Below, one piece after another: positions 19,677 to 29,379 of a stretch of 64,000 bases of DNA. The DNA is from Bacteroidota bacterium (lineage in GTDB: Bacteria > Bacteroidota > Ignavibacteria > UBA10030 > SZUA-254). The notes beneath the pieces are model-generated. The model was not told the origin of the DNA. It saw nothing but the letters and a program-made list of their open reading frames with translations, and did no database searches. Numbering within the stretch: the stretch's first letter is position 1; every line of letters begins with the position of its first letter. The translations under genes and the position numbers were made by a program. The DNA lies in contig DATDFQ010000043.1 of NCBI GenBank assembly GCA_036522515.1, forward strand, positions 372,001 to 436,000. The letters are read 5' to 3'.

Positions 19677-21517
19677 TACGCGCGAAACTGGAGGTCGTAC
19701 AGCTTTCTGTAGAGCCCGGACGGGTTTGCGACCAGCTCGCCGTGCTTGCCCATTTCGACCACCCGGCCCCTGTCGAGGACGATGATCCGGTCCGCATGCT
19801 GCACCGTCGAGAGGCGGTGGGCGATGACGACGGAGGTCCTGCCGGACATCAGACGGTCGATCGCGTCCTGGACGAGTTGTTCGGACTCGGTGTCGAGCGC
19901 CGATGTCGCCTCGTCGAGAATCAGGATGGGGGGATTCTTGAGAATGGCGCGGGCCAGCGAGAGGCGCTGGCGCTCGCCGCCGGAGAGCTTTACCCCCCTC
20001 TCCCCGATCACGCTTTCGTACTGGAGCGGCATGGCCATGATGAACTCGTGCGAGTTCGACGTCTTCGCGGCCGTGATGACGTCCTCCAGAGGGCACTGCT
20101 CCAGCCCGTACGCGATGTTATTCCGCACGGTGTCGTTGAAGAGGACCGTTTCCTGCGTGACGATCCCGATGTTTTCGCGCAGAGAGCGCAAATCGAGCTT
20201 CCGCAGGTCGATCCCGTCGATCGCGATTCCCCCGGCGGTGGGATCGTAGAACCGGGGCAGAAGATCGACGAGCGTGGTTTTTCCGGTGCCGCTCGGACCG
20301 ACGATGGCGACGACTTCGCCTTTCCGGATCGTGAGGTTGATCCCCGTCAGGACCCGGTCGTCTCCGTCGTAGGAGAAGGAGACGTTCCTGTATTCGATCC
20401 CCGTCGTGAATTTCTCCAGCCGCACCGGATCAGGCGCGTTGGCGATCGAAGGGCGGCGGTCCAGGATCTCGAAGATCCGCTCGCCCGCCGCGCTGGCTTC
20501 CTGAATGCGGTTGTTGACGTTCGTCAGTTCCTTGACCGGGGGCATGACCTGAAAGATGATGAAGAGGAAGCTGAGGAATGCCCCGGCGTCGAGCGTGTGC
20601 TCGATCAGGATCTGCCTTCCCCCGTACCAGATGATGACCGTCCCCGCCGCGACGCTGAGGATTTCGGTCATCGGCGAGGCGAGGTCCCTGATCCGCGTGA
20701 TCTTGATGAGCGCGGCAAAATACTTTTGCGTGAACCTGTTGAATTTCGCGTTCTCAAAATCCTCCATCGCGAACGCCTTCACCACCTTCACGCCCGAGAT
20801 CGTCTCCTGAAGGACCGACGAGATGTCCGCCAACCGCTCCTGTGAAACCCCGCGTTCTCGGTGCAGGCGGATGCCGATCCAGCTGATAACAGAAAGCGAA
20901 AAGGGGAAGACCACGAGCGAAATGAGCGTGAGCTTCCAGCTCAACGCGAACGCGAGCCCCAGAAAGACGATGATCAGGAGCGGCTCCCGGATGAGCGTGA
21001 CGAAGAGGGCGCTGATTCCCCCGTTCAGGATGGAGACGTCGTTTGTCATGCGCGAGATCAACTCCCCGGTCCGCTCGTTCGTGAAGTACGCGAGCGGGAG
21101 GTCGTGCAGGTGCCGGTAGAGCGCGTTCCTCAGGTCCTTGATCACCCCTTCTTCCGCGAAGTTCATCAGATACGACTGCATGTAGCCGAAGAAATTCTTG
21201 AGGAGAAATGCCACGATGATGATCGCGCAGATCCGGAAGAGCGCTTCCATCTGTGTTCCGGCGAGCATGAAGTGGAGAAACGATTCCTTGATCCCCCCGA
21301 GCAGATCCGAAAGCCCGAACGGGACAGGGGTCGTCTGGGTTGGCGCCTGGCCTGACGCCGGCGAACCGAACAGGATATTGAGGAGCGGGATGAAAAGGTA
21401 AATCGAAACGCCGCTCAGGATCGAATAGAGAACCGTGCAGAAGATGGAGAGAGAGATGTGCTTCCAGTACGGCCTCGCATAATGGACGATGCGGAGGTAT
21501 GTCCGGAAATTCCTCAC
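19676..21517 (-). CDS. MsbA-like ABC exporter (lipid A/lipid flippase)
   Basis: 613 residues from GTG 21515-21517, in a GTGA overlap with the preceding gene. The N-terminal ABC-exporter membrane domain has six segments, with YFTNERTGELISRMTNDV typical of MsbA. The nucleotide domain has Walker A GPSGTGKT (407-414), signature LSGGE (511-515) and Walker B ILILDE (531-536), then the H-loop IAHRLST. Context among glycosyltransferases supports flipping of lipid A-core or another lipid-linked glycan. Confidence 0.9.
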   Translation of the reverse strand: MRNFRTYLRIVHYARPYWKHISLSIFCTVLYSILSGVSIYLFIPLLNILFGSPASGQAPTQTTPVPFGLSDLLGGIKESFLHFMLAGTQMEALFRICAIIIVAFLLKNFFGYMQSYLMNFAEEGVIKDLRNALYRHLHDLPLAYFTNERTGELISRMTNDVSILNGGISALFVTLIREPLLIIVFLGLAFALSWKLTLISLVVFPFSLSVISWIGIRLHRERGVSQERLADISSVLQETISGVKVVKAFAMEDFENAKFNRFTQKYFAALIKITRIRDLASPMTEILSVAAGTVIIWYGGRQILIEHTLDAGAFLSFLFIIFQVMPPVKELTNVNNRIQEASAAGERIFEILDRRPSIANAPDPVRLEKFTTGIEYRNVSFSYDGDDRVLTGINLTIRKGEVVAIVGPSGTGKTTLVDLLPRFYDPTAGGIAIDGIDLRKLDLRSLRENIGIVTQETVLFNDTVRNNIAYGLEQCPLEDVITAAKTSNSHEFIMAMPLQYESVIGERGVKLSGGERQRLSLARAILKNPPILILDEATSALDTESEQLVQDAIDRLMSGRTSVVIAHRLSTVQHADRIIVLDRGRVVEMGKHGELVANPSGLYRKLYDLQFRA

Positions 21518-22347
21518 CGGACCGGGACCCGGAAGATCTGCCGGAGCCCGTGCGCACAGACGGGGTTCCTCTCCTTCACCGCCTGTTCGTAGATACGGAG
21601 GTTTTCGGGGCCGACGCTTGTGGGCGGATGGTAGAGGTGGTAGAGGACCGCGAGGTAGCGGAGCGTCACGAACCTCGTCCCGAGCAATTCGAGACGAAAC
21701 GCGACATCCGTATCCTCGCCGAGGCCGGGCGCCCGGTACGACTCGTCGAAGCCGTTGATCTGTTCGAGGAGGCTCCGTTCCACGGAGAAATTGCAGCCCA
21801 GGATCCGCGCCTTGTTCCGGTGGAGAAGGCGGCGGAGAACCGGGTTCTCTATCCTGAGGCCGTCCTCCAGGTTGCTGCTGCGCGCCATCAGGCCGTCGAG
21901 GAGAAGTCGGGGGGAGATCTTCCCGATCGCGCCGGACGCGGCGTCTTCGGGCGTCAACCGGTCGGTGATCTGCCGGCTGAGATTCACTCTCCGGCCGCAG
22001 AGGACGGACCGTGGCACCCTGTTCTCCTGATGGTCCTGAAGAAACCGGTGGTGCGGAACACAATCGCCGTCGATGAAGACCAGGTATCCGGTCTCCGACG
22101 CGGAGATCGCCTTGTTGAGCATGACATTCTTGCGAAATCCCTTGTCTTCCTGCCAGAGGTGCCGGACCGGAAACGGGAGGCCGGGACGGGTGCGTTCGAT
22201 AAGCTCGGCCATCTCCGGTCCCGAGCCGTCGTCCGCGATGAGGACTTCGAACCCGCGCATCGTCTGGCGGCGGAGCGCCGCGAAGATATATTCGAGGTAC
22301 CGCGTCTGGTTGTAGACGGCGATCACCAGGGTGAGGGAGTTTTTCAG
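21514..22347 (-). CDS. GT2 glycosyltransferase with galactosyltransferase-type C-terminus; likely CTG start
   Basis: 277 residues from CTG 22345-22347. The first strand SLTLVIAVYNQTRYLE, then EVLIADDGSG, a DGDC metal motif, and the later GCNFSVERSLLEQINGFDE with GEDTDVAFRL (Glyco_transf_7C type). The only conventional start is GTG at 22326, which removes most of the first beta strand (leaving MIAVYN). CTG at 22347 gives MKNSLTLVIAVYN, as family members begin, with a weak GGGGA 8 nt upstream. It follows another GT2 gene after 25 nt and overlaps the ABC gene by 4 nt. Confidence 0.8.
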   Translation of the reverse strand: MKNSLTLVIAVYNQTRYLEYIFAALRRQTMRGFEVLIADDGSGPEMAELIERTRPGLPFPVRHLWQEDKGFRKNVMLNKAISASETGYLVFIDGDCVPHHRFLQDHQENRVPRSVLCGRRVNLSRQITDRLTPEDAASGAIGKISPRLLLDGLMARSSNLEDGLRIENPVLRRLLHRNKARILGCNFSVERSLLEQINGFDESYRAPGLGEDTDVAFRLELLGTRFVTLRYLAVLYHLYHPPTSVGPENLRIYEQAVKERNPVCAHGLRQIFRVPVR

Positions 22348-22372
22348 GGGAGGGTCCCCGGTTCTGACGGTC

Positions 22373-23191
22373 TCACGGGCGCTTGAGCCGCCGGAGTTCG
22401 ACGTTGGTGATCGGGGGTAAGAAACCTTTTCCCTCCCGTTCGCGCCCCTGATACTCCCACAACTTCGCGTAGAGCGCGAGCGTGTAGATCGCTCCCAGCA
22501 CCGCGAGGAGGAAACCGTAAAAGCCGTCGCGATATCCTCCGTTTGAGAAATATTTCCTCAGGAAGTGCGAACAGGGACTCAGGAACAACCGGCCGGCGCC
22601 CACGCGGGAGGGCGTCCCCTCCTTCAGCTTGTTCGAAACCTGGAGGGAGGTGTAGTCATTCATCTTGGCGACATACTGGCCGATCGTTTCGTAGGTGTAG
22701 TGGTTCAGGAAGCCGGAGAGCCTTCCCCGCGGTCCGTCCACGGTGAAACCGCCGTGTACTTCCGCTGCCTCCGCCCGGTACAGGCCGCGGCGGAACAAGC
22801 GGAACGCGTAATCGGGTTGCCAGCCTCCGTGGGCAATCCGCGCGCCGAAAATGAACACCTTTCGCGGGATCTCATAGCCGGCCGCGGCATCGGGAGAAGC
22901 CAGAACGGCGCGAATCTCCGCCTCGAGTTCCGGGGTCGCCTCTTCGTCCGCATCGACGTAGAGAAACCACGACCCGGTGGCGGCGGCAAACCCTCTCTCC
23001 CGCTGCGGGATGTCGCCGTCGAATTCATGTTGAATGACGGTATCCGCATGTTTCCTCGCCAGCTCCACCGTCCGGTCAGAACTGAACGAATCGACCAGCA
23101 GAACCTCGTCGGCCCATCGCACGCTCCGGAGGCACCGTTCGATGTTCTTTTCCTCGTTGAACGTGATGACGACCACCGAAAGCCTCTCCAT
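22373..23191 (-). CDS. GT2 glycosyltransferase (LPS core type)
   Basis: 272 residues, similar in layout to the GT2 at 17647-18447. LSVVVITFNEEKNIERCLRS, EVLLVDSFSSDRT and YVDADEE are the nucleotide- and metal-binding motifs, and the C-terminal GYRDGFYGF segment resembles WaaE/KdtX enzymes. The two genes may be an old duplication within the operon. It starts 4 nt after the leuS stop, so it depends on leuS transcription. Confidence 0.85.
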   Translation of the reverse strand: MERLSVVVITFNEEKNIERCLRSVRWADEVLLVDSFSSDRTVELARKHADTVIQHEFDGDIPQRERGFAAATGSWFLYVDADEEATPELEAEIRAVLASPDAAAGYEIPRKVFIFGARIAHGGWQPDYAFRLFRRGLYRAEAAEVHGGFTVDGPRGRLSGFLNHYTYETIGQYVAKMNDYTSLQVSNKLKEGTPSRVGAGRLFLSPCSHFLRKYFSNGGYRDGFYGFLLAVLGAIYTLALYAKLWEYQGREREGKGFLPPITNVELRRLKRP

Positions 23192-23195
23192 GCCG

Positions 23196-25718
23196 CTATC
23201 CGGTCACCAGGCTGACGAGCTTGTTCTTTACGATCACCGTTTTGACGATTGTCCGGCCTTGCAGGTGCCGCTGAACGTTCGCGTCTCCGTGGACCAGCTT
23301 CTTGAGAGCCTCCTCGCCGGAATCGACCGGTGCGCGGAACTTCGACCGGACTTTTCCGTTGATCTGGATGATGATTTCCACCGAATCGACCGCAATTTTC
23401 GATTCGTCGAACGACGGCCAGGCCTCGTACGCCAGGGAGTTCCCGTGCCCGAGCTCCTTCCAGAGTTCTTCCGCCAGATGCGGGGCGAACGGGGAAAGGA
23501 GGAGAACGAAGGTCTCCATCGCCGCGCGGGGCTTCGGATCGGCGTTCAGGAACTCGTTCACAAAAATCATCATCTGGGAAATCGCCGTGTTGAAGTTCAG
23601 CCCTTCGATATCCCCCGTCACCTTTTTGACGGTCTCGTGAAGAAGCCTCTCCTGCGCGGGGTTCGGGGCCGCATCCCGGACGGAAGGAAGCAGCTTCCCC
23701 TCTTCATCAAGGATCATCCGGTAGGCGCGGTTCAGAAAACGGTGCACCCCTTCGACGCCCCGGGTCGACCAGGGTTTCGAATCGACAAGCGGTCCCATGA
23801 ACATCTCGAACAGGCGGAGGGAGTCCGCTCCGTACTCCCCGACCACCTCGTCCGGGTTCACGACATTATTGAGCGACTTGGACATCTTGACGCCGTTCTC
23901 ACCCAGGATCGTCCCCTGGTTGATCAGCCTCGCGAACGGCTCGTTCGTCGCCAGGTACCCGAGATCATGGAGCGCTTTGTGCCAGAACCGGGCATACAGC
24001 AGGTGAAGCACCGCGTGTTCCGCGCCCCCGACGTAGAGGTCGACCGGCATCCAGTACCGTTCCTTCTCGCGTGAGACGAACTCCTTGTCGTTATGCGGAT
24101 CGAGGTACCGCAGGTAGTACCAGCACGAGCCGGCCCATTGGGGCATGGTGTGCGTCTCCCGCCGGGCGGGCTTTCCGGTCGCCGGGTCGGTCGTTCGCAC
24201 CCACGATTCGATCGACTCCAGGGGCGACCTCCCGTCCTTGACGCTCACGGAGGAGCCCAGTTCCGGGAGGACCACCGGGAGGGACGATTCCGGGAGAGCC
24301 CGGACGGTCCCGTCCTCAAGGTAAATCAGGGGGAACGGTTCACCCCAGTAGCGCTGCCGGGAGAAGAGCCAGTCGCGGAGACGGTACTTGACGGCCCGTC
24401 TCCCGTACCCCCCCGCCTCAAGCCACGCGAGCATCCGCTTCTTCGCATCCGCCGTCGTCAGCCCGTTCAGAGAGATCCGTTCGCTTGTGGAATTTACGGC
24501 GACGCCGTCGCCGCAGTAGGGGACCGATGTCGGAGCGCCCCCCTCCACCACTTTCAGGATCGGGAGCTTGTACTTTTCGGCGAACTCAAAATCGCGATCA
24601 TCGTGCCCCGGAACTGCCATGATCGCTCCCGTTCCATAGCTCAGGAGTACATAATCGGCGATCCAGATCGGAACCGGAGCGTTTGTCGCGGGATTGAGCG
24701 CAAATCCGCCCGTGAAGACACCCGATTTTTCCTTTCCGGTAGCCGTCCTTTCGAGATCGCTTTTCAACCGGGTAGACCCCCGATATTCGTCAACCATGCT
24801 CCGGTGCTCCGGAGTTGTCACCCGGTCGACCAACTCGTGCTCCGGGGCAAGCACAACGTAGGATGCTCCGAATATCGTGTCGGCGCGAGTCGTATAGACT
24901 CTGAGTGAAAATTCTGAATTACAGACGGGAAAGTCGATTTCCGCCCCTTCCGACCTCCCGATCCAATTCCTCTGCATCTCGATAATCCCGGGGGGCCAAT
25001 CCAGGCCCTCAAGGTCATGCTCCAGGCGGTCAGCGAAGGCGGTTATCCGGAGCACCCATTGACGCATGAGCCGCCGCTCGACCGTATAGCCCTTCTCCAC
25101 CCATTCGGCGACTTCCTCGTTTGCGAGAACGGTCCCCAGCGCCTCACACCAGTTTACAGGGAGTTCGGCCCGGTAGGCAAGCCGCCTCGCGGCCATATAT
25201 TCGTACCTCCCGGTTTCGGATAACCCGGGGGGGAGAGGGAGTTCGTCGATGGACCGTGCCCTGCCCGTTTCCGGGTCGTACCACGCGTTGAAGAGCTTGA
25301 GGAAGATCCACTGGGTCCATTTGTAATAGGAGGGGTCGGTCGTGTTGATTTCCCTCGACCAGTCATAGGAGAGGCCCAGCATCTTGATCTGCCGCCTGAA
25401 TGTCGAGATATTCTGCTGGGTGGTGGTGCCGGGAGGAATCCCCGTCTGCATCGCATATCGCTCCGCCGGAAGGCCGAACGCATCCCAGCCCATGGGATGC
25501 ATCACGTTGAACCCCTTCATTCGCTTGTAGCGGCAATAGATATCCGTGGCCGTATACCCTTCGGGATGGCCGACGTGGAGGCCGGCCCCCGACGGATAGG
25601 GGAACATGTCGAGGATGTAGAGTTTCCGTTTTGAAGAATCGTCCGGAGTGGCGAACGTGCGCTCTTCCTCCCATTTCTGCTGCCACCTCCTCTCTATTTC
25701 ACCGAACGGATACGTCAT
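23196..25718 (-). CDS. leuS: Leucyl-tRNA synthetase
   Basis: 840 residues, close to other bacterial LeuRS. The HIGH-type motif is HVGH (48-51, in [15 protein letters not shown]) and the KMSKS motif is present as [10 protein letters not shown]; the CP1 editing region ([17 protein letters not shown]) and the C-terminal leucine-specific and tRNA-binding parts are intact. It charges tRNA-Leu. It is the first gene of a long minus-strand transcript with its own promoter. Confidence 0.98.
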   Translation of the reverse strand: MTYPFGEIERRWQQKWEEERTFATPDDSSKRKLYILDMFPYPSGAGLHVGHPEGYTATDIYCRYKRMKGFNVMHPMGWDAFGLPAERYAMQTGIPPGTTTQQNISTFRRQIKMLGLSYDWSREINTTDPSYYKWTQWIFLKLFNAWYDPETGRARSIDELPLPPGLSETGRYEYMAARRLAYRAELPVNWCEALGTVLANEEVAEWVEKGYTVERRLMRQWVLRITAFADRLEHDLEGLDWPPGIIEMQRNWIGRSEGAEIDFPVCNSEFSLRVYTTRADTIFGASYVVLAPEHELVDRVTTPEHRSMVDEYRGSTRLKSDLERTATGKEKSGVFTGGFALNPATNAPVPIWIADYVLLSYGTGAIMAVPGHDDRDFEFAEKYKLPILKVVEGGAPTSVPYCGDGVAVNSTSERISLNGLTTADAKKRMLAWLEAGGYGRRAVKYRLRDWLFSRQRYWGEPFPLIYLEDGTVRALPESSLPVVLPELGSSVSVKDGRSPLESIESWVRTTDPATGKPARRETHTMPQWAGSCWYYLRYLDPHNDKEFVSREKERYWMPVDLYVGGAEHAVLHLLYARFWHKALHDLGYLATNEPFARLINQGTILGENGVKMSKSLNNVVNPDEVVGEYGADSLRLFEMFMGPLVDSKPWSTRGVEGVHRFLNRAYRMILDEEGKLLPSVRDAAPNPAQERLLHETVKKVTGDIEGLNFNTAISQMMIFVNEFLNADPKPRAAMETFVLLLSPFAPHLAEELWKELGHGNSLAYEAWPSFDESKIAVDSVEIIIQINGKVRSKFRAPVDSGEEALKKLVHGDANVQRHLQGRTIVKTVIVKNKLVSLVTG

Positions 25719-25749
25719 CTACGCCTTTTTTCGGGATTCTGGTTGGATT

Positions 25750-25778
25750 AACATACGGATTTCGTGATGGAGAATCAA
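25750..25778 (-). promoter_or_regulatory. Candidate promoter of leuS and the envelope operon
   Basis: Minus strand TTGATT (25773-25778), 17-nt spacer, TATGTT (25750-25755). It lies just after the rplQ terminator and about 32 nt before the leuS ATG, the expected place for a new start. Confidence 0.55.
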
Positions 25779-25793
25779 TTTGGGGAGAGGGGA

Positions 25794-25831
25794 TAGAAAT
25801 GAAAGAGGGCTCCGTATGATCCGGAACCCTC
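25794..25831 (-). terminator. Intrinsic terminator of the ribosomal protein block, after rplQ
   Basis: Minus strand stem GAGGGTTCCG (25822-25831) pairs with CGGAGCCCTC (25805-25814), ten pairs with one G-U. The loop is 7 nt, followed by TTTCATTTCTA. It begins 29 nt after the rplQ stop. Confidence 0.75.
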
Positions 25832-25860
25832 GCCGCTGCCACTCCTGGAACACCTGGAAA

Positions 25861-26400
25861 TCAGGCCGGTTTCGATTCCTTCTCCGCGGCCGCTTCTTCC
25901 GTCTTCCCCTTCCTGCGTTCCTTCTTCACTTCCTTGTCCGCCTCCTTTTTGGCTTCCTTCTGGGCGCCCTTCTTCGATTCCTTCGCGGCCTTGGCTTTCT
26001 TCGCGGGAGCCTCGCCGGTATTGAAATCGACGAGCTCGATGATCGCGACCTCGCCGCCGTCGCCGAAGCGCCGGCCCAGCTTCACCACACGGGTATATCC
26101 TCCCGGCCGGTTCCCGATCTTCGTGGCGATCTCGCCGAACAACTCCTTTACCACCTCACGGTCCTTGATGAACCGGGCAACCTGCCGGCGCGCGTGGACA
26201 TTGTTGGCGATGCTCCCTTCGGCCGCCGCATTCTTGGCCCGGGTGAGGAGCTTCTCCGCGACCATCCGCGTTTCCTTCGCCTTGGCCAGCGTTGTGCGGA
26301 TCTTCTTATGCCGGAACAGCGCGGTACAGAGGGCGTTCAGAGTCGCCTTTCTGTGGCTGGCGGTCCGCTTTAGTTTTCTTCCAGATTTTCGATGTCGCAT
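25861..26400 (-). CDS. rplQ: 50S ribosomal protein L17
   Basis: 179 residues. The L17 core (MRHRKSGRKLKRTASHRKA through VVKLGRRFGDGGEVAIIELV) takes the first ~122. The remaining ~57 are a Lys/Glu/Ala-rich tail (from about APAKKAKAAKES on) not present in short L17 proteins such as that of Bacillus. L17 binds 23S rRNA near the tunnel exit. It is the last gene of the alpha set, 12 nt after rpoA, and is followed by an intrinsic terminator. Confidence 0.97.
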   Translation of the reverse strand: MRHRKSGRKLKRTASHRKATLNALCTALFRHKKIRTTLAKAKETRMVAEKLLTRAKNAAAEGSIANNVHARRQVARFIKDREVVKELFGEIATKIGNRPGGYTRVVKLGRRFGDGGEVAIIELVDFNTGEAPAKKAKAAKESKKGAQKEAKKEADKEVKKERRKGKTEEAAAEKESKPA

Positions 26401-26412
26401 GGTGCGGCCGTC

Positions 26413-27402
26413 CTAGTTGTTGGCATCGTGAAGGTACTTCTCGACATCCATCCCGAAGCTGAGCCCGAACTGTTCGATGATCTCCGAGAGCTCCGCGAGG
26501 GACTTGCGCCCGAAGTTCCGGAACTTCAGCAGCTCCGGTTCGCCGCGCCTGACAAGGTCGGCGATCGTCTTGATGTTCGCGGCCCGGAGGCAGTTGTGGG
26601 AGCGGACCGAGAGTTCGAGTTCATCGACGTTCATCTGAAGGATCTTCCGGATCCTTGCGAATTCGGAATCCTTCTCGAGCATCTCCTCAGCCGCCTCGGT
26701 TTCGATGTCGAAGCTGAGGAAGAGCTGGATGTGGTCTTTGAGGATGTTCGCGCCCTGCGCAAGCGCATCGTCGGGTGCGATCGATCCGTCCGTCTCGACT
26801 TCGAGAACGAGTTTTTCGTAATCCGTCTGCTGCCCCACCCGGGTCGTCTCCACGTGAAACTTCACGTTCCGGATCGGAGTGAAGATCGAGTCGATCGTGA
26901 TCACGCCGGTGGTCTGATCGGGGAGCTTGTTCTCCTCCGCCGGCACGTAGCCCTTGCCGCGGCCGACGCGGAGCTCCATTTCGAACGCGGCGCCCGCGTT
27001 CAGGGTGACGATATGCTGGTTCGGATTGAGGATTTCGATTTCCGGGTTCGCCTTCTGGATGTCGGCGGCGGTCACATCCTTCGCCCCCTTCAAATCCACG
27101 ACGACCTTTGCCAGCTTCTTGTTGAGCAGCTTCATCCGCACGGATTTGAGGTTCAGAATAATCTCGGCGACGTCCTCGACGGCCCCCGGGATGCTCGAAA
27201 ATTCATGGAGCACACCCTCGATCCGGATGGCGGTAAACGCCGTGCCGGGAAGGGACGAAAGCAGGACGCGGCGGAAGGCGTTTCCGATCGTCACTCCGAA
27301 CCCCTTCTCGAGCGGCTGAAGGACAAACCGCCCGAACGTGTTCGAGTACGACGTCTCGTCGAGCTGAACCTTCTCCGGCATCTGAAAATTTGTTCCTACC
27401 AT
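26413..27402 (-). CDS. rpoA: RNA polymerase alpha subunit
   Basis: 329 residues, standard. The N-terminal dimer domain has TIGNAFRRVLLSSLPGTA. A linker follows, then the C-terminal domain with LSVRSHNCLRAANI, which keeps the arginine and asparagine used for UP-element and activator contact. ATG at 27402 has a GGGAG ribosome site 9 nt upstream; the MPEKVQLD methionine seven codons on is the alternative. Confidence 0.98.
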   Translation of the reverse strand: MVGTNFQMPEKVQLDETSYSNTFGRFVLQPLEKGFGVTIGNAFRRVLLSSLPGTAFTAIRIEGVLHEFSSIPGAVEDVAEIILNLKSVRMKLLNKKLAKVVVDLKGAKDVTAADIQKANPEIEILNPNQHIVTLNAGAAFEMELRVGRGKGYVPAEENKLPDQTTGVITIDSIFTPIRNVKFHVETTRVGQQTDYEKLVLEVETDGSIAPDDALAQGANILKDHIQLFLSFDIETEAAEEMLEKDSEFARIRKILQMNVDELELSVRSHNCLRAANIKTIADLVRRGEPELLKFRNFGRKSLAELSEIIEQFGLSFGMDVEKYLHDANN

Positions 27403-27474
27403 ATCAATTTCTCCCGAGTTGCAAATTCATCAACAATCGAATACGAATCACGACTATCGTTCATTCGGATCGCG

Positions 27475-28104
27475 TTACTTGGAATAGAGCTCGACGATAA
27501 GCTGTTCATTGAAGTTCAGCGGGATGTCCGCCCGTTCCGGGATGCTCAGGAAGGTGCCGGACATTGCGGCTTTGTCGAGACTCAGCCACGGAAGCATCGC
27601 GCTGTCCTTCATCCGCTTCATCGACGAATGGATGACGTCGAGCTTTTTGCTCTTCTCGCGGATCTGGACGATATCGCCCGCCCGGAGCAGGTACGAGGGG
27701 ACGTTCACGACCTTATTGTTCACCATCAGGTGGCCGTGGACGATCAACTGCCGCCCGGCTTTCCGCGAGGGGGCGAACCCGAGCCGGTAGACGACATTAT
27801 CGAGGCGGCACTCGAGCATCTTGACGAGCGTTTCGCCGGTCCGTCCCGTTTTCCGGAGCGCCTTTTCGAAGTAATTGCGGAACTGCTCCTCCATCAGGCC
27901 GTACATCCGCCGGATCTTCTGTTTTTCACGGAGCTGGACGCCGTATTCGGAGATCTTCTGCCGCCGGTTCTGGCCGTGCTGGCCCGGGGGGTACGCGCGC
28001 CGCTCCACGGGGCACTTCTCCGTGAAACACTTCGTGCCCTTGAGAAATAGCTTCTGCCTCTCTCGTCTACAAAGTCTGCAACTTGCTTCGATATATCTGC
28101 CCAT
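27475..28104 (-). CDS. rpsD: 30S ribosomal protein S4
   Basis: 209 residues. The N-terminus C9-x2-C ... C26-x4-C (RLCRRERQKLFLKGTKCFTEKC) is the zinc-binding form of S4. The S4 RNA-binding domain is RLDNVVYRLGFAPSRKAGRQLI. It nucleates 16S rRNA folding and in many bacteria represses its own operon. It lies between rpsK and rpoA, with an 83-nt spacer upstream. Confidence 0.98.
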   Translation of the reverse strand: MGRYIEASCRLCRRERQKLFLKGTKCFTEKCPVERRAYPPGQHGQNRRQKISEYGVQLREKQKIRRMYGLMEEQFRNYFEKALRKTGRTGETLVKMLECRLDNVVYRLGFAPSRKAGRQLIVHGHLMVNNKVVNVPSYLLRAGDIVQIREKSKKLDVIHSSMKRMKDSAMLPWLSLDKAAMSGTFLSIPERADIPLNFNEQLIVELYSK

Positions 28105-28129
28105 GATCTCCTTCTGCTTGGATGAACAA

Positions 28130-28149
28130 CCTCCCGGTCGCCCGGAAGG
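28130..28149 (-). promoter_or_regulatory. Hairpin in the rpsD leader
   Basis: Minus strand CCTTCCGG and CCGGGAGG flank a GCGA loop (8 pairs including a G-U) 26 nt before the rpsD ATG. S4 leaders can be autoregulatory, but no known S4-binding pseudoknot could be drawn, so the role is a guess. Confidence 0.25.
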
Positions 28150-28187
28150 AAGTGGTGCGCTTCTGCAACAGTGTGTGCGCCGGGGTG

Positions 28188-28601
28188 CTAGACGCGGCGG
28201 CGCTTCGGCGGCCGGCAGCCGTTATGCGGTATCGGGGTGATGTCACGGATGCTCAGAACTTCGATCCCGACCATCTGGAGGGACCGGATTCCGGCCTCGC
28301 GCCCGGACCCGGGCCCCTTGACGTAGACGTCGACTTTGCGCAATCCGAGGCTGAACGCTTCCTTGGCCGCGGCTTCCGCAGTCACCTGCGCGGCGAACGG
28401 CGTGTTCTTCCGTGACCCTTTGAAGCCGTTGCGGCCGGCGGAAGACCAGCTGATGACGTTGCCGTAGACATCGGTGATCGTCACCATCACGTTGTTGAAC
28501 GTCGCCTTGATGTACGCCTTGCCGGTGACGTCGACCTGGATCTTCTTTTTTTTCTTGGCCGCGCCGGACTGCTGGCCGGACGGCGTTGTTGGTTTTGCCA
28601 T
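28188..28601 (-). CDS. rpsK: 30S ribosomal protein S11
   Basis: 137 residues. The core from [20 protein letters not shown] to the C-terminal [16 protein letters not shown] is normal; a Lys-rich N-terminal lead of ~20 residues (AAKKKKKI) precedes it. S11 sits on the 30S platform near the Shine-Dalgarno duplex. Gap to rpsM is 20 nt. Confidence 0.98.
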   Translation of the reverse strand: MAKPTTPSGQQSGAAKKKKKIQVDVTGKAYIKATFNNVMVTITDVYGNVISWSSAGRNGFKGSRKNTPFAAQVTAEAAAKEAFSLGLRKVDVYVKGPGSGREAGIRSLQMVGIEVLSIRDITPIPHNGCRPPKRRRV

Positions 28602-28621
28602 TGGGTTGCTCGCTTGGTTGA

Positions 28622-29005
28622 TTACTTCTTGGCCAGTACCTTCTTCTTTCCTGCAACTGTCTTTCGCTTGCCCTTCCTGGAGCGGGCATTCGTGCGGGTT
28701 CGCTGGCCGCGGACGGGCAGGCCCTTGCGGTGGCGTAATCCCCTGTAGGAGTTGATGTCCATCAATCGCTTGATGTTCATCTGGACTTCGCTGCGCAGGG
28801 CTCCCTCCACCTTGTAGTCGGAGGTGATGATCGAGCGGATCCTGGCCACTTCCTCGTCGTTCAACTCGGCCACGCGCTTCCCGGGTTCGATTCCCGCCTG
28901 CTCAAGGATCTTCAGGGCGCTCGTTCTGCCGAGGCCGAAAATATAGGTCAGCCCGATCTCCGCACGCTTGTTCTTCGGTAAGTCGATTCCAGCTATACGC
29001 GCCAC
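28622..29005 (-). CDS. rpsM: 30S ribosomal protein S13
   Basis: 127 residues. [22 protein letters not shown] opens the protein, [22 protein letters not shown] is the S13 signature, and a basic tail ([17 protein letters not shown]) contacts tRNA and 16S rRNA in the head. It follows rpmJ after 22 nt. Confidence 0.98.
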   Translation of the reverse strand: MARIAGIDLPKNKRAEIGLTYIFGLGRTSALKILEQAGIEPGKRVAELNDEEVARIRSIITSDYKVEGALRSEVQMNIKRLMDINSYRGLRHRKGLPVRGQRTRTNARSRKGKRKTVAGKKKVLAKK

Positions 29006-29027
29006 GCTTTACAATCCTTTCGAGTTA

Positions 29028-29141
29028 TTATCCCTGACGTTGCTTGTGCTTCGGGTTCTTGCAGATCACGCGCACGACGCCCTTGCGTCGGATAATCTTG
29101 CAATTTTCACATAAGCGCTTCACCGATGATCGTACCTTCAT
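29028..29141 (-). CDS. rpmJ: 50S ribosomal protein L36 (zinc form)
   Basis: 37 residues, [20 protein letters not shown] followed by [18 protein letters not shown]11, C14, C27 and H32 form the zinc-ribbon site, so this is the C+ version of L36. It lies between infA (11 nt) and rpsM (22 nt), its usual place. Confidence 0.96.
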   Translation of the reverse strand: MKVRSSVKRLCENCKIIRRKGVVRVICKNPKHKQRQG

Positions 29142-29152
29142 CGCAACCCCTT

Positions 29153-29371
29153 CTATTTGTACCGGTAGGTGATTCTGCCCTTGCTGAGGTCATACGGTGA
29201 CATCTCAACCGTCACCTTGTCGCCCACCAGAATTTTGATATAATGCATGCGCATTTTACCGGAAATCACCGCCAGAATCTCATGTCCATTATCGAGCCGC
29301 ACCCGGAACATCGCGTTCGGAAGCGTCTCGGTAATGATTCCATCCATGGTGATCGGACCCTGTTTCGCCAT
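29153..29371 (-). CDS. infA: Translation initiation factor IF-1
   Basis: 72 residues from ATG 29369-29371; a TTG codon directly upstream is not needed. [19 protein letters not shown] and the S1-like barrel [33 protein letters not shown] match IF-1, which closes the A site during initiation. It lies 8 nt after map. Confidence 0.97.
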   Translation of the reverse strand: MAKQGPITMDGIITETLPNAMFRVRLDNGHEILAVISGKMRMHYIKILVGDKVTVEMSPYDLSKGRITYRYK

Positions 29372-29379
29372 CAACCGGA

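Noticed and set aside
19676-22063. ABC exporter starting at 22063 (795 residues)
   Set aside because: The first ~182 residues are Pro/Arg-rich, overlap the GT2 gene in another frame and match nothing; GTG 21517 gives a normal MsbA-like start with a 4-nt overlap.
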